A stretch of 59,375 nt of DNA, from the NCBI GenBank assembly GCA_020532185.1, contig JAJBBH010000126.1:1-59375 (forward strand), read 5' to 3'. This document shows positions 18,005 through 25,166 of the stretch, piece by piece (position 1 is the first letter of the stretch; each line of letters opens with the position of its first letter). Below the pieces are notes generated by a model. The model searched no databases, had not been told where the DNA came from, and was given only the letters and a program-made list of their open reading frames with translations. A program made the position numbers and the translations under genes. This DNA comes from Candidatus Cloacimonadota bacterium (GTDB taxonomy: Bacteria > Cloacimonadota > Cloacimonadia > Cloacimonadales > WRIO01).

Positions 18005-18079
18005 ATCCCCTTTGCAACCCCTTGTTTTTCCCTTAATTCTCCAAAGATGGCAGGGGGAGTATAAGAGGTATGAAGTAGG
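18005..18079. repeat. Dispersed 11-bp-phased intergenic element, copy B
   Basis: The core TTCTCCAAAGATGGCAGG lies at 18037-18054, one base longer than in the other copies. The left arm is ATCCCCTTTGC (18005), AACCCCTTGTT (18016) and a 10-bp unit TTTCCCTTAA (18027). The right arm, after GGG, is AGTATAAGAGG (18058) and TATGAAGTAGG (18069). The 11-bp register and the pyrimidine/purine polarity match copy A, though the unit sequences have drifted. Confidence 0.75.
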
Positions 18080-18245
18080 AGATATATTTTAGTATTATGG
18101 TGAGAAAAACTAATATCAAAAATCGTTTAATAGGCAACAATGAAGTGTATTTCTTTAAAATTGTAATTATTCACAAGTTTGTAGAATTATATATTACAAC
18201 CATTTAGTAATCATTATTAAAATCTATATAAAAAAGGAAGAATTA

Positions 18246-19004
18246 ATGAAAAAAATATCTGCCGTCTTAATTACAAAAAACGAAGAACATAATATCGAAA
18301 GGTGTTTAAAAAGCCTTAATTTTGCGGATGAGATAATTGTTTATGACACAGGCTCAACTGACAATACCATCACAATATGTAAAAGTTACAATTGTCTTGT
18401 GTTTCAAACAAACACGTGGGAAGGCTTTGGCATTGCAAAGCGAACTGCTGTAAGCTTTGCAAATAATGATTGGGTTTTTGTCATTGATGCAGACGAAGAA
18501 GTATCTAAAGAGTTAGGTGATTTTTTAGTTGAATTTAAATCTCAAAAAAATAGTTTATATGCATATCGAATCAAGAGAAATTCATATTATTTGAACAGAA
18601 TGATCAAGTTTTCTGGTTGGCGAAAAGATTATACTCTACGTTTATTTAACCGCCAACACGCTAATTTCAATAGCAAGCTGGTTCACGAATCTGTTGTTTG
18701 CAACACATCTATTGGACAAGTCAAACAATTGCTGCTACATTATCCTTATCCACAGTTACAGACCCATATAAAAAAGATAACTTTATATGCGGATTTAGGT
18801 GCTCAACAAGCGATAAAACAAGGCAAAAAGAGCTCTGTTTTTTATGCAATAATAAACGGGTTTTCAAAATTCTTGAAATCTTATCTTATTAAAGGAGGTA
18901 TTTTTGATGGCAAAGAGGGACTAATTATTGCAATTAATTCTGGGTTTAGTAACTATTTAAAATATTTATATATATGGGAAAAAAATAAAAATTTAAATAA
19001 ATAA
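18246..19004 (+). CDS. Glycosyltransferase family 2 (WaaE/KdtX-like)
   Basis: 252 residues. A GT-A fold is evident: ISAVLITKNEEHNIERCLKSL at the N-terminus, EIIVYDTGSTDNT, and the metal-binding FVIDADEE near residue 83. The later SGWRKDYTLRLFNR and VHESV match the WaaE/KdtX group, which adds sugars to the inner core of lipopolysaccharide. No transmembrane segment is obvious, so it is probably a peripheral inner-membrane enzyme. It stands apart from its neighbours, with large gaps on both sides and no other LPS gene nearby, so the acceptor is uncertain. Confidence 0.9.
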   Translation: MKKISAVLITKNEEHNIERCLKSLNFADEIIVYDTGSTDNTITICKSYNCLVFQTNTWEGFGIAKRTAVSFANNDWVFVIDADEEVSKELGDFLVEFKSQKNSLYAYRIKRNSYYLNRMIKFSGWRKDYTLRLFNRQHANFNSKLVHESVVCNTSIGQVKQLLLHYPYPQLQTHIKKITLYADLGAQQAIKQGKKSSVFYAIINGFSKFLKSYLIKGGIFDGKEGLIIAINSGFSNYLKYLYIWEKNKNLNK

Positions 19005-19124
19005 TATTAAGCTATTTGGTTTTGGTCCATAACTCAATTATCCTTTTTTTATTAAAGAGCATAAGTTTCGCATTTTTTGCTAATCATTTGCAGCACAATT
19101 TTATCAGATGTAATGCAGAACTTC

Positions 19125-19153
19125 TTGACATATATATCAATAATTTTTATTTT
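19125..19153 (+). promoter_or_regulatory. Candidate promoter of gpsA
   Basis: TTGACA (19125-19130) with 17 bp to TATTTT (19148-19153), 20 bp upstream of the gpsA start codon. The -10 is weak. Confidence 0.4.
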
Positions 19154-19172
19154 GTAATTAGGAGGACTTTAT

Positions 19173-20186
19173 ATGTCTAATATCGTAATCATAGGTGGTG
19201 GAAGTTGGGGGCTCGCAATGGCTCAACTACTATCTATTCAACACAATATCAAGGTCTGGGAATACAATTTAGAATTTGTAAAAGAATTACAAAAAACCAA
19301 GACAAATACAAAACTACTTCCTGACTTAATACTCAATGATAGTATTTTCTTCAGCAATGATAAAACAGAAATATTTGCAGATAAAAGTATAGATATGATT
19401 ATCATAGCAACACCTGTATCTTTCATAAGAAACACAATAAAATCATTTATAGAACACATAAAAGAATGCAAAAACTTAAAAGCAATAGTAAATTTGGCAA
19501 AGGGGTTGGAACAGAATTCACACAAGAGAGTCTCAGAAATATTAAAAGACGAGCTGCCAACAAAATATCACCATATAATATGCACATTATCTGGACCAAG
19601 CCATGCAGAAGAAGTCTCAAGAAATATCCCTACAACCGTCGTAATAGCGGGTGACGATTTGAATGCAGTGCATTATGCAAGAGACAAAATCAGCTCGCCA
19701 TACTTTAGAGTTTACTCATCTAATGATCTGATTGGTGTAGAATTAGGTGGCACAATCAAAAATATTATTGCCATAGCAGCTGGCATTATAGATGGATTGC
19801 AATTGGGGGATAATACAAAAGGTGCACTGCTTACGAGAGGAATAGCAGAAATAATACGTTTAGGGGTAGCACTCGGAGCAAAAACAGAAACCTTTTCAGG
19901 ACTATCAGGAATTGGTGATCTAATCACAACAGCTATTTCTACACATTCCCGCAACAGACATGTTGGCTTTGAACTTGGTAAGGGCCGTAAACTTGATGAC
20001 ATTTTAAATTCAATGACTATGGTAGCAGAAGGTGTATATTCAAGTAAAGCAATATGGGAGCTAAAAGAGCAGTTGAATGTTGAGATGCCAATTGTGGATG
20101 AAGTTTATCAAGTATTATTCTTTAACAAACCTTCATTTCAGGCATTAAATGACTTAATGACAAGGGAGCTTAAAGATGAAGTTTAA
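19173..20186 (+). CDS. gpsA: NAD(P)H-dependent glycerol-3-phosphate dehydrogenase
   Basis: 337 residues, the family length. The Rossmann motif IVIIGGGSWGLAMAQLLS begins at residue 4, LSGPSHAEEV lies mid-protein, and the catalytic-lysine region VELGGTIKNIIAIAAGIIDG is followed by NTKGALLTRG. It reduces dihydroxyacetone phosphate to sn-glycerol 3-phosphate for phospholipids. The start follows AGGAGG. It overlaps the RhaD-like aldolase gene by 11 bp, which may link a DHAP-making and a DHAP-using enzyme. Confidence 0.96.
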   Translation: MSNIVIIGGGSWGLAMAQLLSIQHNIKVWEYNLEFVKELQKTKTNTKLLPDLILNDSIFFSNDKTEIFADKSIDMIIIATPVSFIRNTIKSFIEHIKECKNLKAIVNLAKGLEQNSHKRVSEILKDELPTKYHHIICTLSGPSHAEEVSRNIPTTVVIAGDDLNAVHYARDKISSPYFRVYSSNDLIGVELGGTIKNIIAIAAGIIDGLQLGDNTKGALLTRGIAEIIRLGVALGAKTETFSGLSGIGDLITTAISTHSRNRHVGFELGKGRKLDDILNSMTMVAEGVYSSKAIWELKEQLNVEMPIVDEVYQVLFFNKPSFQALNDLMTRELKDEV

Positions 20187-20877
20187 TGATATTATTGAAA
20201 TTACAAAACTAATGTATGAAAAAGGTTGGGCAGAAAGAAATGCTGGGAATTTTTCAATTAGATTGACTGCTACTGAAAAAAATATGCTTGAGAACGATTT
20301 CCAAAATGTTGAAGAATTATGCATTGATAATAGACAAAACATTCTTAGGCACGATATAAATCTACTTATCTCTGTCAGTGGTTCACGGTTTAGAACAATC
20401 CACACAAACTTAATTAATAATATTGGTATTTTATCAATAAACTTTAGTAAACAAAAAGCTATGTGGTATCATAATGGTCATATACCAACTTCAGAATGGA
20501 TGTCGCACTTGAGAATCCATAATAAATTTCTTGATATTAATAGCACAAATAAGTGTATTATTCATACTCACCCAACAGAGTTGATTGCCTTCTCTCATAA
20601 ATTAAATGATAAAAATGAAGACTATATCAATACTGTTTTAGCCAACATGATGCCAGAGGTAAGTTTATTTATCCCAAAAGGCATAGGATTAGTCTCTGAT
20701 TTTGCCATGGGCTCAGAAGATCTCGCAAAAGCCTCAGAAGAAAAAATAGTAAACTATGATATTCTTCTTTGGCAAAAGCATGGCTGCTTAGCAACAGGAA
20801 AGAATTTTTGGGAGTTATTTGAATCAATCGAATTAGTCAACAAAGCCGCAAAGATATATCTTTTATGTGGTTTTTAA
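20176..20877 (+). CDS. Class II aldolase/adducin-family protein, rhamnulose-1-phosphate aldolase-like
   Basis: 233 residues. Zinc ligands are visible as His130 and His132 in HTHPTELIAFSH and His202 in WQKHGCLATG, and the catalytic Glu107 sits in PTSEWMSH. The N-terminal KGWAERNAGNFSIRL is very close to RhaD of enterobacteria (274 residues), but the protein is shorter at the C-terminus. RhaD splits L-rhamnulose 1-phosphate into DHAP and L-lactaldehyde. No other rhamnose genes are seen, so the sugar substrate is open. The overlap with gpsA suggests coupled expression. Confidence 0.87.
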   Translation: MKFNDIIEITKLMYEKGWAERNAGNFSIRLTATEKNMLENDFQNVEELCIDNRQNILRHDINLLISVSGSRFRTIHTNLINNIGILSINFSKQKAMWYHNGHIPTSEWMSHLRIHNKFLDINSTNKCIIHTHPTELIAFSHKLNDKNEDYINTVLANMMPEVSLFIPKGIGLVSDFAMGSEDLAKASEEKIVNYDILLWQKHGCLATGKNFWELFESIELVNKAAKIYLLCGF

Positions 20878-20888
20878 TAATTAAAAGC

Positions 20889-20916
20889 TTGACACTAAAA
20901 GCAAGAAGCTTAGATT
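20889..20916 (+). promoter_or_regulatory. Candidate promoter of the cold-shock gene
   Basis: TTGACA (20889-20894), a 16-bp spacer, then TAGATT (20911-20916). It leaves about 30 nt of untranslated leader before the ATG at 20955. Confidence 0.5.
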
Positions 20917-20954
20917 GTAATTATTCAAAAAATATATAATATAGGAGGACATAT

Positions 20955-21173
20955 ATGAAAGGTACTGTTAAATGGTTTAATTCTAATAAAGGCTATGGAT
21001 TTATCATAACCGATGAGGGAAAAGAGTATTTTGTACATTGGAAATCAATAGTTACAAAAAAGCCAACAGAATTAAAAACTTTAGATAAAGACGAACAGGT
21101 TCAATTTGATTTGATTGAAACTAATAAAGGTATTCAGGCAATCAATGTAGTTCGTTTACAAAGTGATATATAA
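20955..21173 (+). CDS. Cold-shock-domain protein (CspA family)
   Basis: 72 residues, nearly all one cold-shock domain. RNP1 is present as KGYGFI (residues 12-17) and RNP2 as YFVHW (25-29), after the usual KGTVKWFNSNKG start. These proteins bind single-stranded RNA or DNA and act as RNA chaperones. RNP2 ends HW instead of the common HFS/HIS, a mild departure. It has its own promoter and a strong AGGAGG site and is followed after 31 bp by the YgiQ gene. Confidence 0.95.
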   Translation: MKGTVKWFNSNKGYGFIITDEGKEYFVHWKSIVTKKPTELKTLDKDEQVQFDLIETNKGIQAINVVRLQSDI

Positions 21174-21204
21174 TAATTATTTTTTTACTAAAAGAGGTTA
21201 AAAT

Positions 21205-22962
21205 TTGTCATTTTTACCAACAAGCAAAAAAGAGATGCAAGAACTTGGCTGGAATCAAGCAGACATCATACTTATCAGTGGTGACGCTTATGTTGATCAC
21301 CCAAGCTTTGCTGCAGCTATAATTGGTCGTTATTTAGAATCATGTGGCTACAAGGTAGCAATAATTCCTCAACCTGATATAAATTTAAAAGAAGATTTTA
21401 CAAAACTTGGCGAGCCTCGTTTATTTTTTGGAGTCACATCAGGAAACATGGACTCTATGGTTAATCATTACACTGCACAGAATAGAATTAGAACAGATGA
21501 TGCTTATTCTCCCGAAGGTAAAGCAGGCTTGAGACCTAATCGTGCTGTAATGATTTATACTCAAAAACTTAAGACGTATTTTAAAAAAACACCAATAGTT
21601 ATTGGAGGAATTGAATCTTCTTTACGTCGTATACCTCATTATGACTATTGGACCAATTCAGTAAAAAACTCTGTTCTTATTGATTGTAAAGCGGATATAT
21701 TAGTTTATGGCTCTGGTGAAAATCAGATAAAGGAAATTGCACAAAGAATAGAAAACAAACAAAGTCTCGAAAATATCAAAGGCACTGTAATTATTAGCAA
21801 TACGAAGCCAGATCAATCTGTAGATTTACCTGAATTTAAGCTTGTAAAAGAAAAACACGATTATTTTCAGATGATGAAAAAGTTCTATGACAACTACCAA
21901 AATAATACGCTTGTAATACCGCATTTAAATCGTTTCTTAGTACATTATCCGCCGACAAGCCCACTGACAACTGAAGAAATAGACAAGATTTATGGGCTAA
22001 AATTTATGGGTGAACCACATCCTTTTTATAAAAATAAAAAAATACCAGCATTTGAACAGATTAAAGAATCGATAACAGCACATAGAGGTTGTTTCGGAGG
22101 CTGTAATTTTTGTGCTATCGGATTACATCAAGGAAAATCAATACAATCACGTTCAGAACAGTCTATTTTGGATGAAATAAATACGATAAGTAGCAAGAAA
22201 TACTTTGAAGGAATAATATCTGATATAGGTGGTCCAAGTGCGAATATGTATGGTCTTTATTGTAAACTCCATATATCTGAAACATGTAAAAAACAATCTT
22301 GTCTATATCCTGAAATATGCTCTCAGCTTGAAACTTCTCAAAAAGCTTATACCGACCTCCTTCAAAAAGCAAAAAAACAAGCAAAAATTAAAAAGATTTT
22401 TGTATCATCTGGTGTTAGATTTGACTTAGCTCTTAGGGATAACAGATTTAGCAAAGATTTGGTTAAATACTACACAGGAGGGCATTTAAAGCTTGCACCT
22501 GAACATGTAAATGACAAAGTCTTACATCTTATGTATAAACCTAACAAAAAAGTATATGATGAATTCTGCAAATTGTTTTCAAGCATTTCAGAAGAAAATG
22601 GTAAAAAACAGTATATTTTGCCTTATATAATTGTAGGGCATCCAGGTACAGATTTGGAATCAGCTTTAGAGCTTGCAATATACCTAAAAGACAATAATCT
22701 TAAAATTAAACAGATACAGGAGTTCACACCTACGCCCATGTCTAAGAGTACATTAATGTATTATTCTGAATTGGATTTTGAAACAGGCAAAAAAATATAT
22801 GTACCAAAAGGAAGAGAAATTAGGCTACAAAAGGCTTTATCTCAGTGGTTTATGCCTGAAAACAAAAAATATGTGTATGAGGCATTAAAAGAATTGAATA
22901 GATTAGATTTACTCGATTATTTTCTTGGAGAAAAAAAAGAAAGTCAAAGGAGGAGGAAATGA
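21205..22962 (+). CDS. YgiQ-family radical SAM protein
   Basis: 585 residues from a TTG start with AGAGG 8 nt upstream; the protein begins SFLPTSKKEMQELGWNQADIILISGDAYVDHPSF, the family N-terminus. The radical SAM cluster is CFGGCNFC near residues 296-303, followed by AIGLHQGKSIQSRS. An N-terminal cobalamin-like domain and the long family C-terminus (APEHVNDKVLHLMYKPN, QEFTPTPMSKSTLMYY) are intact. The family is about 600-700 residues, so this is a short member. Its substrate is unknown. It overlaps dapB by 4 bp. Confidence 0.94.
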   Translation: MSFLPTSKKEMQELGWNQADIILISGDAYVDHPSFAAAIIGRYLESCGYKVAIIPQPDINLKEDFTKLGEPRLFFGVTSGNMDSMVNHYTAQNRIRTDDAYSPEGKAGLRPNRAVMIYTQKLKTYFKKTPIVIGGIESSLRRIPHYDYWTNSVKNSVLIDCKADILVYGSGENQIKEIAQRIENKQSLENIKGTVIISNTKPDQSVDLPEFKLVKEKHDYFQMMKKFYDNYQNNTLVIPHLNRFLVHYPPTSPLTTEEIDKIYGLKFMGEPHPFYKNKKIPAFEQIKESITAHRGCFGGCNFCAIGLHQGKSIQSRSEQSILDEINTISSKKYFEGIISDIGGPSANMYGLYCKLHISETCKKQSCLYPEICSQLETSQKAYTDLLQKAKKQAKIKKIFVSSGVRFDLALRDNRFSKDLVKYYTGGHLKLAPEHVNDKVLHLMYKPNKKVYDEFCKLFSSISEENGKKQYILPYIIVGHPGTDLESALELAIYLKDNNLKIKQIQEFTPTPMSKSTLMYYSELDFETGKKIYVPKGREIRLQKALSQWFMPENKKYVYEALKELNRLDLLDYFLGEKKESQRRRK

Positions 22963-23708
22963 CAAATTTGGCTTTGGTTGGGTATGGCAAAATGGGACAT
23001 ATGATTTATGAACAAGCTAAGGAAAAAGGGTACTCTGTCGAGGCAATTGTAGATCCTAACACTAATAACTTTTTAAAATCATTAGAGGATTTACGAAATA
23101 AAAATATTGACGTGTGCATAGATTTTTCACGCCCTGATGCTGCGTTTGATAATATAAAAAAATATGCTCAAATTGGCATCAATGCAGTAGTTGGAACAAC
23201 TGGTTGGTATGACAAGATGAGTGAAGTTGAGAATCTTGTAGCAGAAGCAAATATTGGCATGATTTTTGGTGCTAACTTTTCAGTCGGAATGAATATTTAT
23301 TACCAAATCCTTGAACAATGCATCGGACTATTCAACAAGCTGCCAGAATATGATATTTATGGATATGAATCTCATCATCGACAAAAAGCTGATAGTCCAT
23401 CTGGCACAGCAAAAGAAATATGTTCACTTGTTTTGGATAAGTCAGTAAAAAAAGAATCTATTGTTTATGATAAATTAGATAGAGCACCAAAACATAGTGA
23501 ATTACACTTCGCAAGCATAAGAGGTGGCTCAATACCAGGCACTCATGTTTTGGGTTTTGACTCTTTTGCAGATTCCATCGAAATTAAGCATACAGCAAGA
23601 AATAGAGAAGGCTTTGCATCTGGAGCCCTACTGGCTGCAAATTGGATTAAAGGGAAAAAAGGATTTTATAACTTTAAGTCAATATTTGGAGAAATCATAA
23701 ATGCATAA
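22959..23708 (+). CDS. dapB: 4-hydroxy-tetrahydrodipicolinate reductase
   Basis: 249 residues, normal for DapB. It starts with the nucleotide-binding LALVGYGKMGHMI; GTTGWY lies at about residues 88-93; and the signature ESHHRQKADSPSGTAKE contains the catalytic His pair and Lys. The C-terminal IEIKHTARNREGFASGALLAANWI is typical. It reduces the cyclic dihydrodipicolinate precursor with NAD(P)H on the route to meso-diaminopimelate and lysine. The start overlaps the YgiQ stop (ATGA), and dapF overlaps its end by 8 bp. Confidence 0.97.
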   Translation: MTNLALVGYGKMGHMIYEQAKEKGYSVEAIVDPNTNNFLKSLEDLRNKNIDVCIDFSRPDAAFDNIKKYAQIGINAVVGTTGWYDKMSEVENLVAEANIGMIFGANFSVGMNIYYQILEQCIGLFNKLPEYDIYGYESHHRQKADSPSGTAKEICSLVLDKSVKKESIVYDKLDRAPKHSELHFASIRGGSIPGTHVLGFDSFADSIEIKHTARNREGFASGALLAANWIKGKKGFYNFKSIFGEIINA

Positions 23709-24496
23709 AATACCTTTCATAAAAATGCACGGACAAGGTAATGATTATTTATTTATGTTTGAAAAAGATATCAGACACATAAAAAACATAAATAAATTGT
23801 CTATTGCTATGTCAGAAAGGCACTTTGGAGCTGGTGCAGACGGTATTGTCATATTGACAGAAACCGATGAAGCCGATATAAAGATGGATATTTATAATGC
23901 TGATGGAACATTTGCTGAAATGTGTGGTACTGCTTTACGGTGCACAGTGAGCTTAATAGCAAAAAAGTTAAACCAAGAATCAATAAGAATCTTGACTTCT
24001 AATGGCGTTAAAACAGGTTCTTTGAAGAAAGATGATATAGTTGTAAATATGGGTAAAGCAGCCTTAATAGAATCTCAAATAGTCACCTGATATCTCAAAA
24101 AGGCAGTTTTCTGGATATTATATTTCAATGGGAAATCCACATTTTGTAATCTTTGAAAGACTAACAAACGACAAAGAGCTGGAATTGTGGGGACCTCAAA
24201 TAGAACATGATCCTTTTTTTATTAACAAAACTAACGTTGAATTTGTAGAAATATTGCCAAATAACGAGTTAAATATAAAAGTTTGGGAGCGAGGTAGTGG
24301 CATTACTTTAGCTTGTGGTACAGGAGCATCAGCCAGTGCTTTTGCAGCTTATAAATTTATGAACATGCCGAATAAACTTAAAACACACTTGCCAGGAGGA
24401 GAATTAATAGTATTTCTTGACAAAAATGAGGATATTTTTGTAATAGGTTCAGTAACAGAAGTATATGAAGGTAAATTTTATTATAAAGAGGTTTAG
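23701..24496 (+). pseudogene. dapF: Diaminopimelate epimerase, split by a +1 frameshift near 24086-24090
   Basis: The N-terminal part (23701-24090) carries KMHGQGNDY, FGAGADGIV and Cys75 in NADGTFAEMCGTALRC. The C-terminal part, open in the next frame from 24083 and visible from MGNPH at 24128, carries WERGSGITLACGTGA with the second catalytic cysteine. Skipping one base at the TGA (24088-24090) joins them as VT-DISKRQFSGYYISMGNPH with no residue missing. DapF makes meso-DAP from LL-DAP. The usual CGNGxR reads CGTALR and GET reads GIT, so the protein is divergent as well as interrupted. A sequencing error, a real mutation or recoding are all possible. It overlaps dapB and abuts the RodZ-like gene. 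Confidence 0.87.
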
Positions 24497-25135
24497 ATGA
24501 ATAGCATTGGAACTTATTTAAAAAGCTTAAGAGAAAGTAGACAGCTAACAGTCAACGACCTTGCAAAAAAAAGCAGAATGAGACCTAATATTATTGAAGA
24601 TATTGAAGCTGATAACTTGCAAGAACTATTTGAATCTGGACATTTGAAAATATTTATTATATCTTTAGGCAAGTTCTTAGAGGCAGATCAACCAAGCATT
24701 AATAAAATGTTAGAACTTGTAGATAAGAAATTTGATATAGAAAGTATAAATAAAGTGCAGCTTTTAGAGCATGTGCCAGCAAAAAAGATAATAATTTCAT
24801 CAAATGCTATATATTCAATACTTTTGTCTCTTTTCATTATTGCAATTACTCTTGTTGTGATATACTTCAAAAAAGAAGGCAAGCTTGATATTGCTCAAAT
24901 TAGAAATGAATTAATAGCAAAAAAATCTATTGTTATTCCCAAACCAAAAGTTGAAAACGATATAGTTAAAGACACAATTTGGGTAAAGCAACAAAAAGCA
25001 CTTGAGCGAAAACAAACAGTAGATTTTAAAGCAGAAAATGTGATCGATAACGCAAAAGTGTTTTATGATACAACAGACTATGTTAGCGATATCATTTTTG
25101 ACAACAAATATAGCGATTTAAATCCCGAGTTATAG
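24497..25135 (+). CDS. RodZ-like helix-turn-helix membrane protein
   Basis: 212 residues starting directly after the dapF stop. Residues 1-70 are an HTH of the RodZ type (GTYLKSLRESRQLTVNDLAKKSRMRPNIIEDIEADNLQELFESGHLKIFI). A single membrane helix lies at about 101-123 (SNAIYSILLSLFIIAITLVVIYF), and a periplasmic tail of about 85 residues follows. This order (cytoplasmic HTH, helix, periplasmic part) matches RodZ, which ties MreB to the cell wall machinery. The large beta-sandwich of full RodZ is absent. The dap genes next to it fit a role in wall growth, but the name is not certain. Confidence 0.8.
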   Translation: MNSIGTYLKSLRESRQLTVNDLAKKSRMRPNIIEDIEADNLQELFESGHLKIFIISLGKFLEADQPSINKMLELVDKKFDIESINKVQLLEHVPAKKIIISSNAIYSILLSLFIIAITLVVIYFKKEGKLDIAQIRNELIAKKSIVIPKPKVENDIVKDTIWVKQQKALERKQTVDFKAENVIDNAKVFYDTTDYVSDIIFDNKYSDLNPEL

Positions 25136-25166
25136 AGATTTTTAGCTAAACTATTTAGGAGAATAA

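Noticed and set aside
18090-18245. Possible riboswitch before the glycosyltransferase gene
   Set aside because: No stable stems or known aptamer pattern could be found by eye.
24083-24092. Programmed +1 frameshift in dapF like that of release factor 2
   Set aside because: No CTT-TGA-C slip sequence or internal ribosome-site stimulator is present, and ACC does not re-pair with CCT; an error or mutation is simpler.
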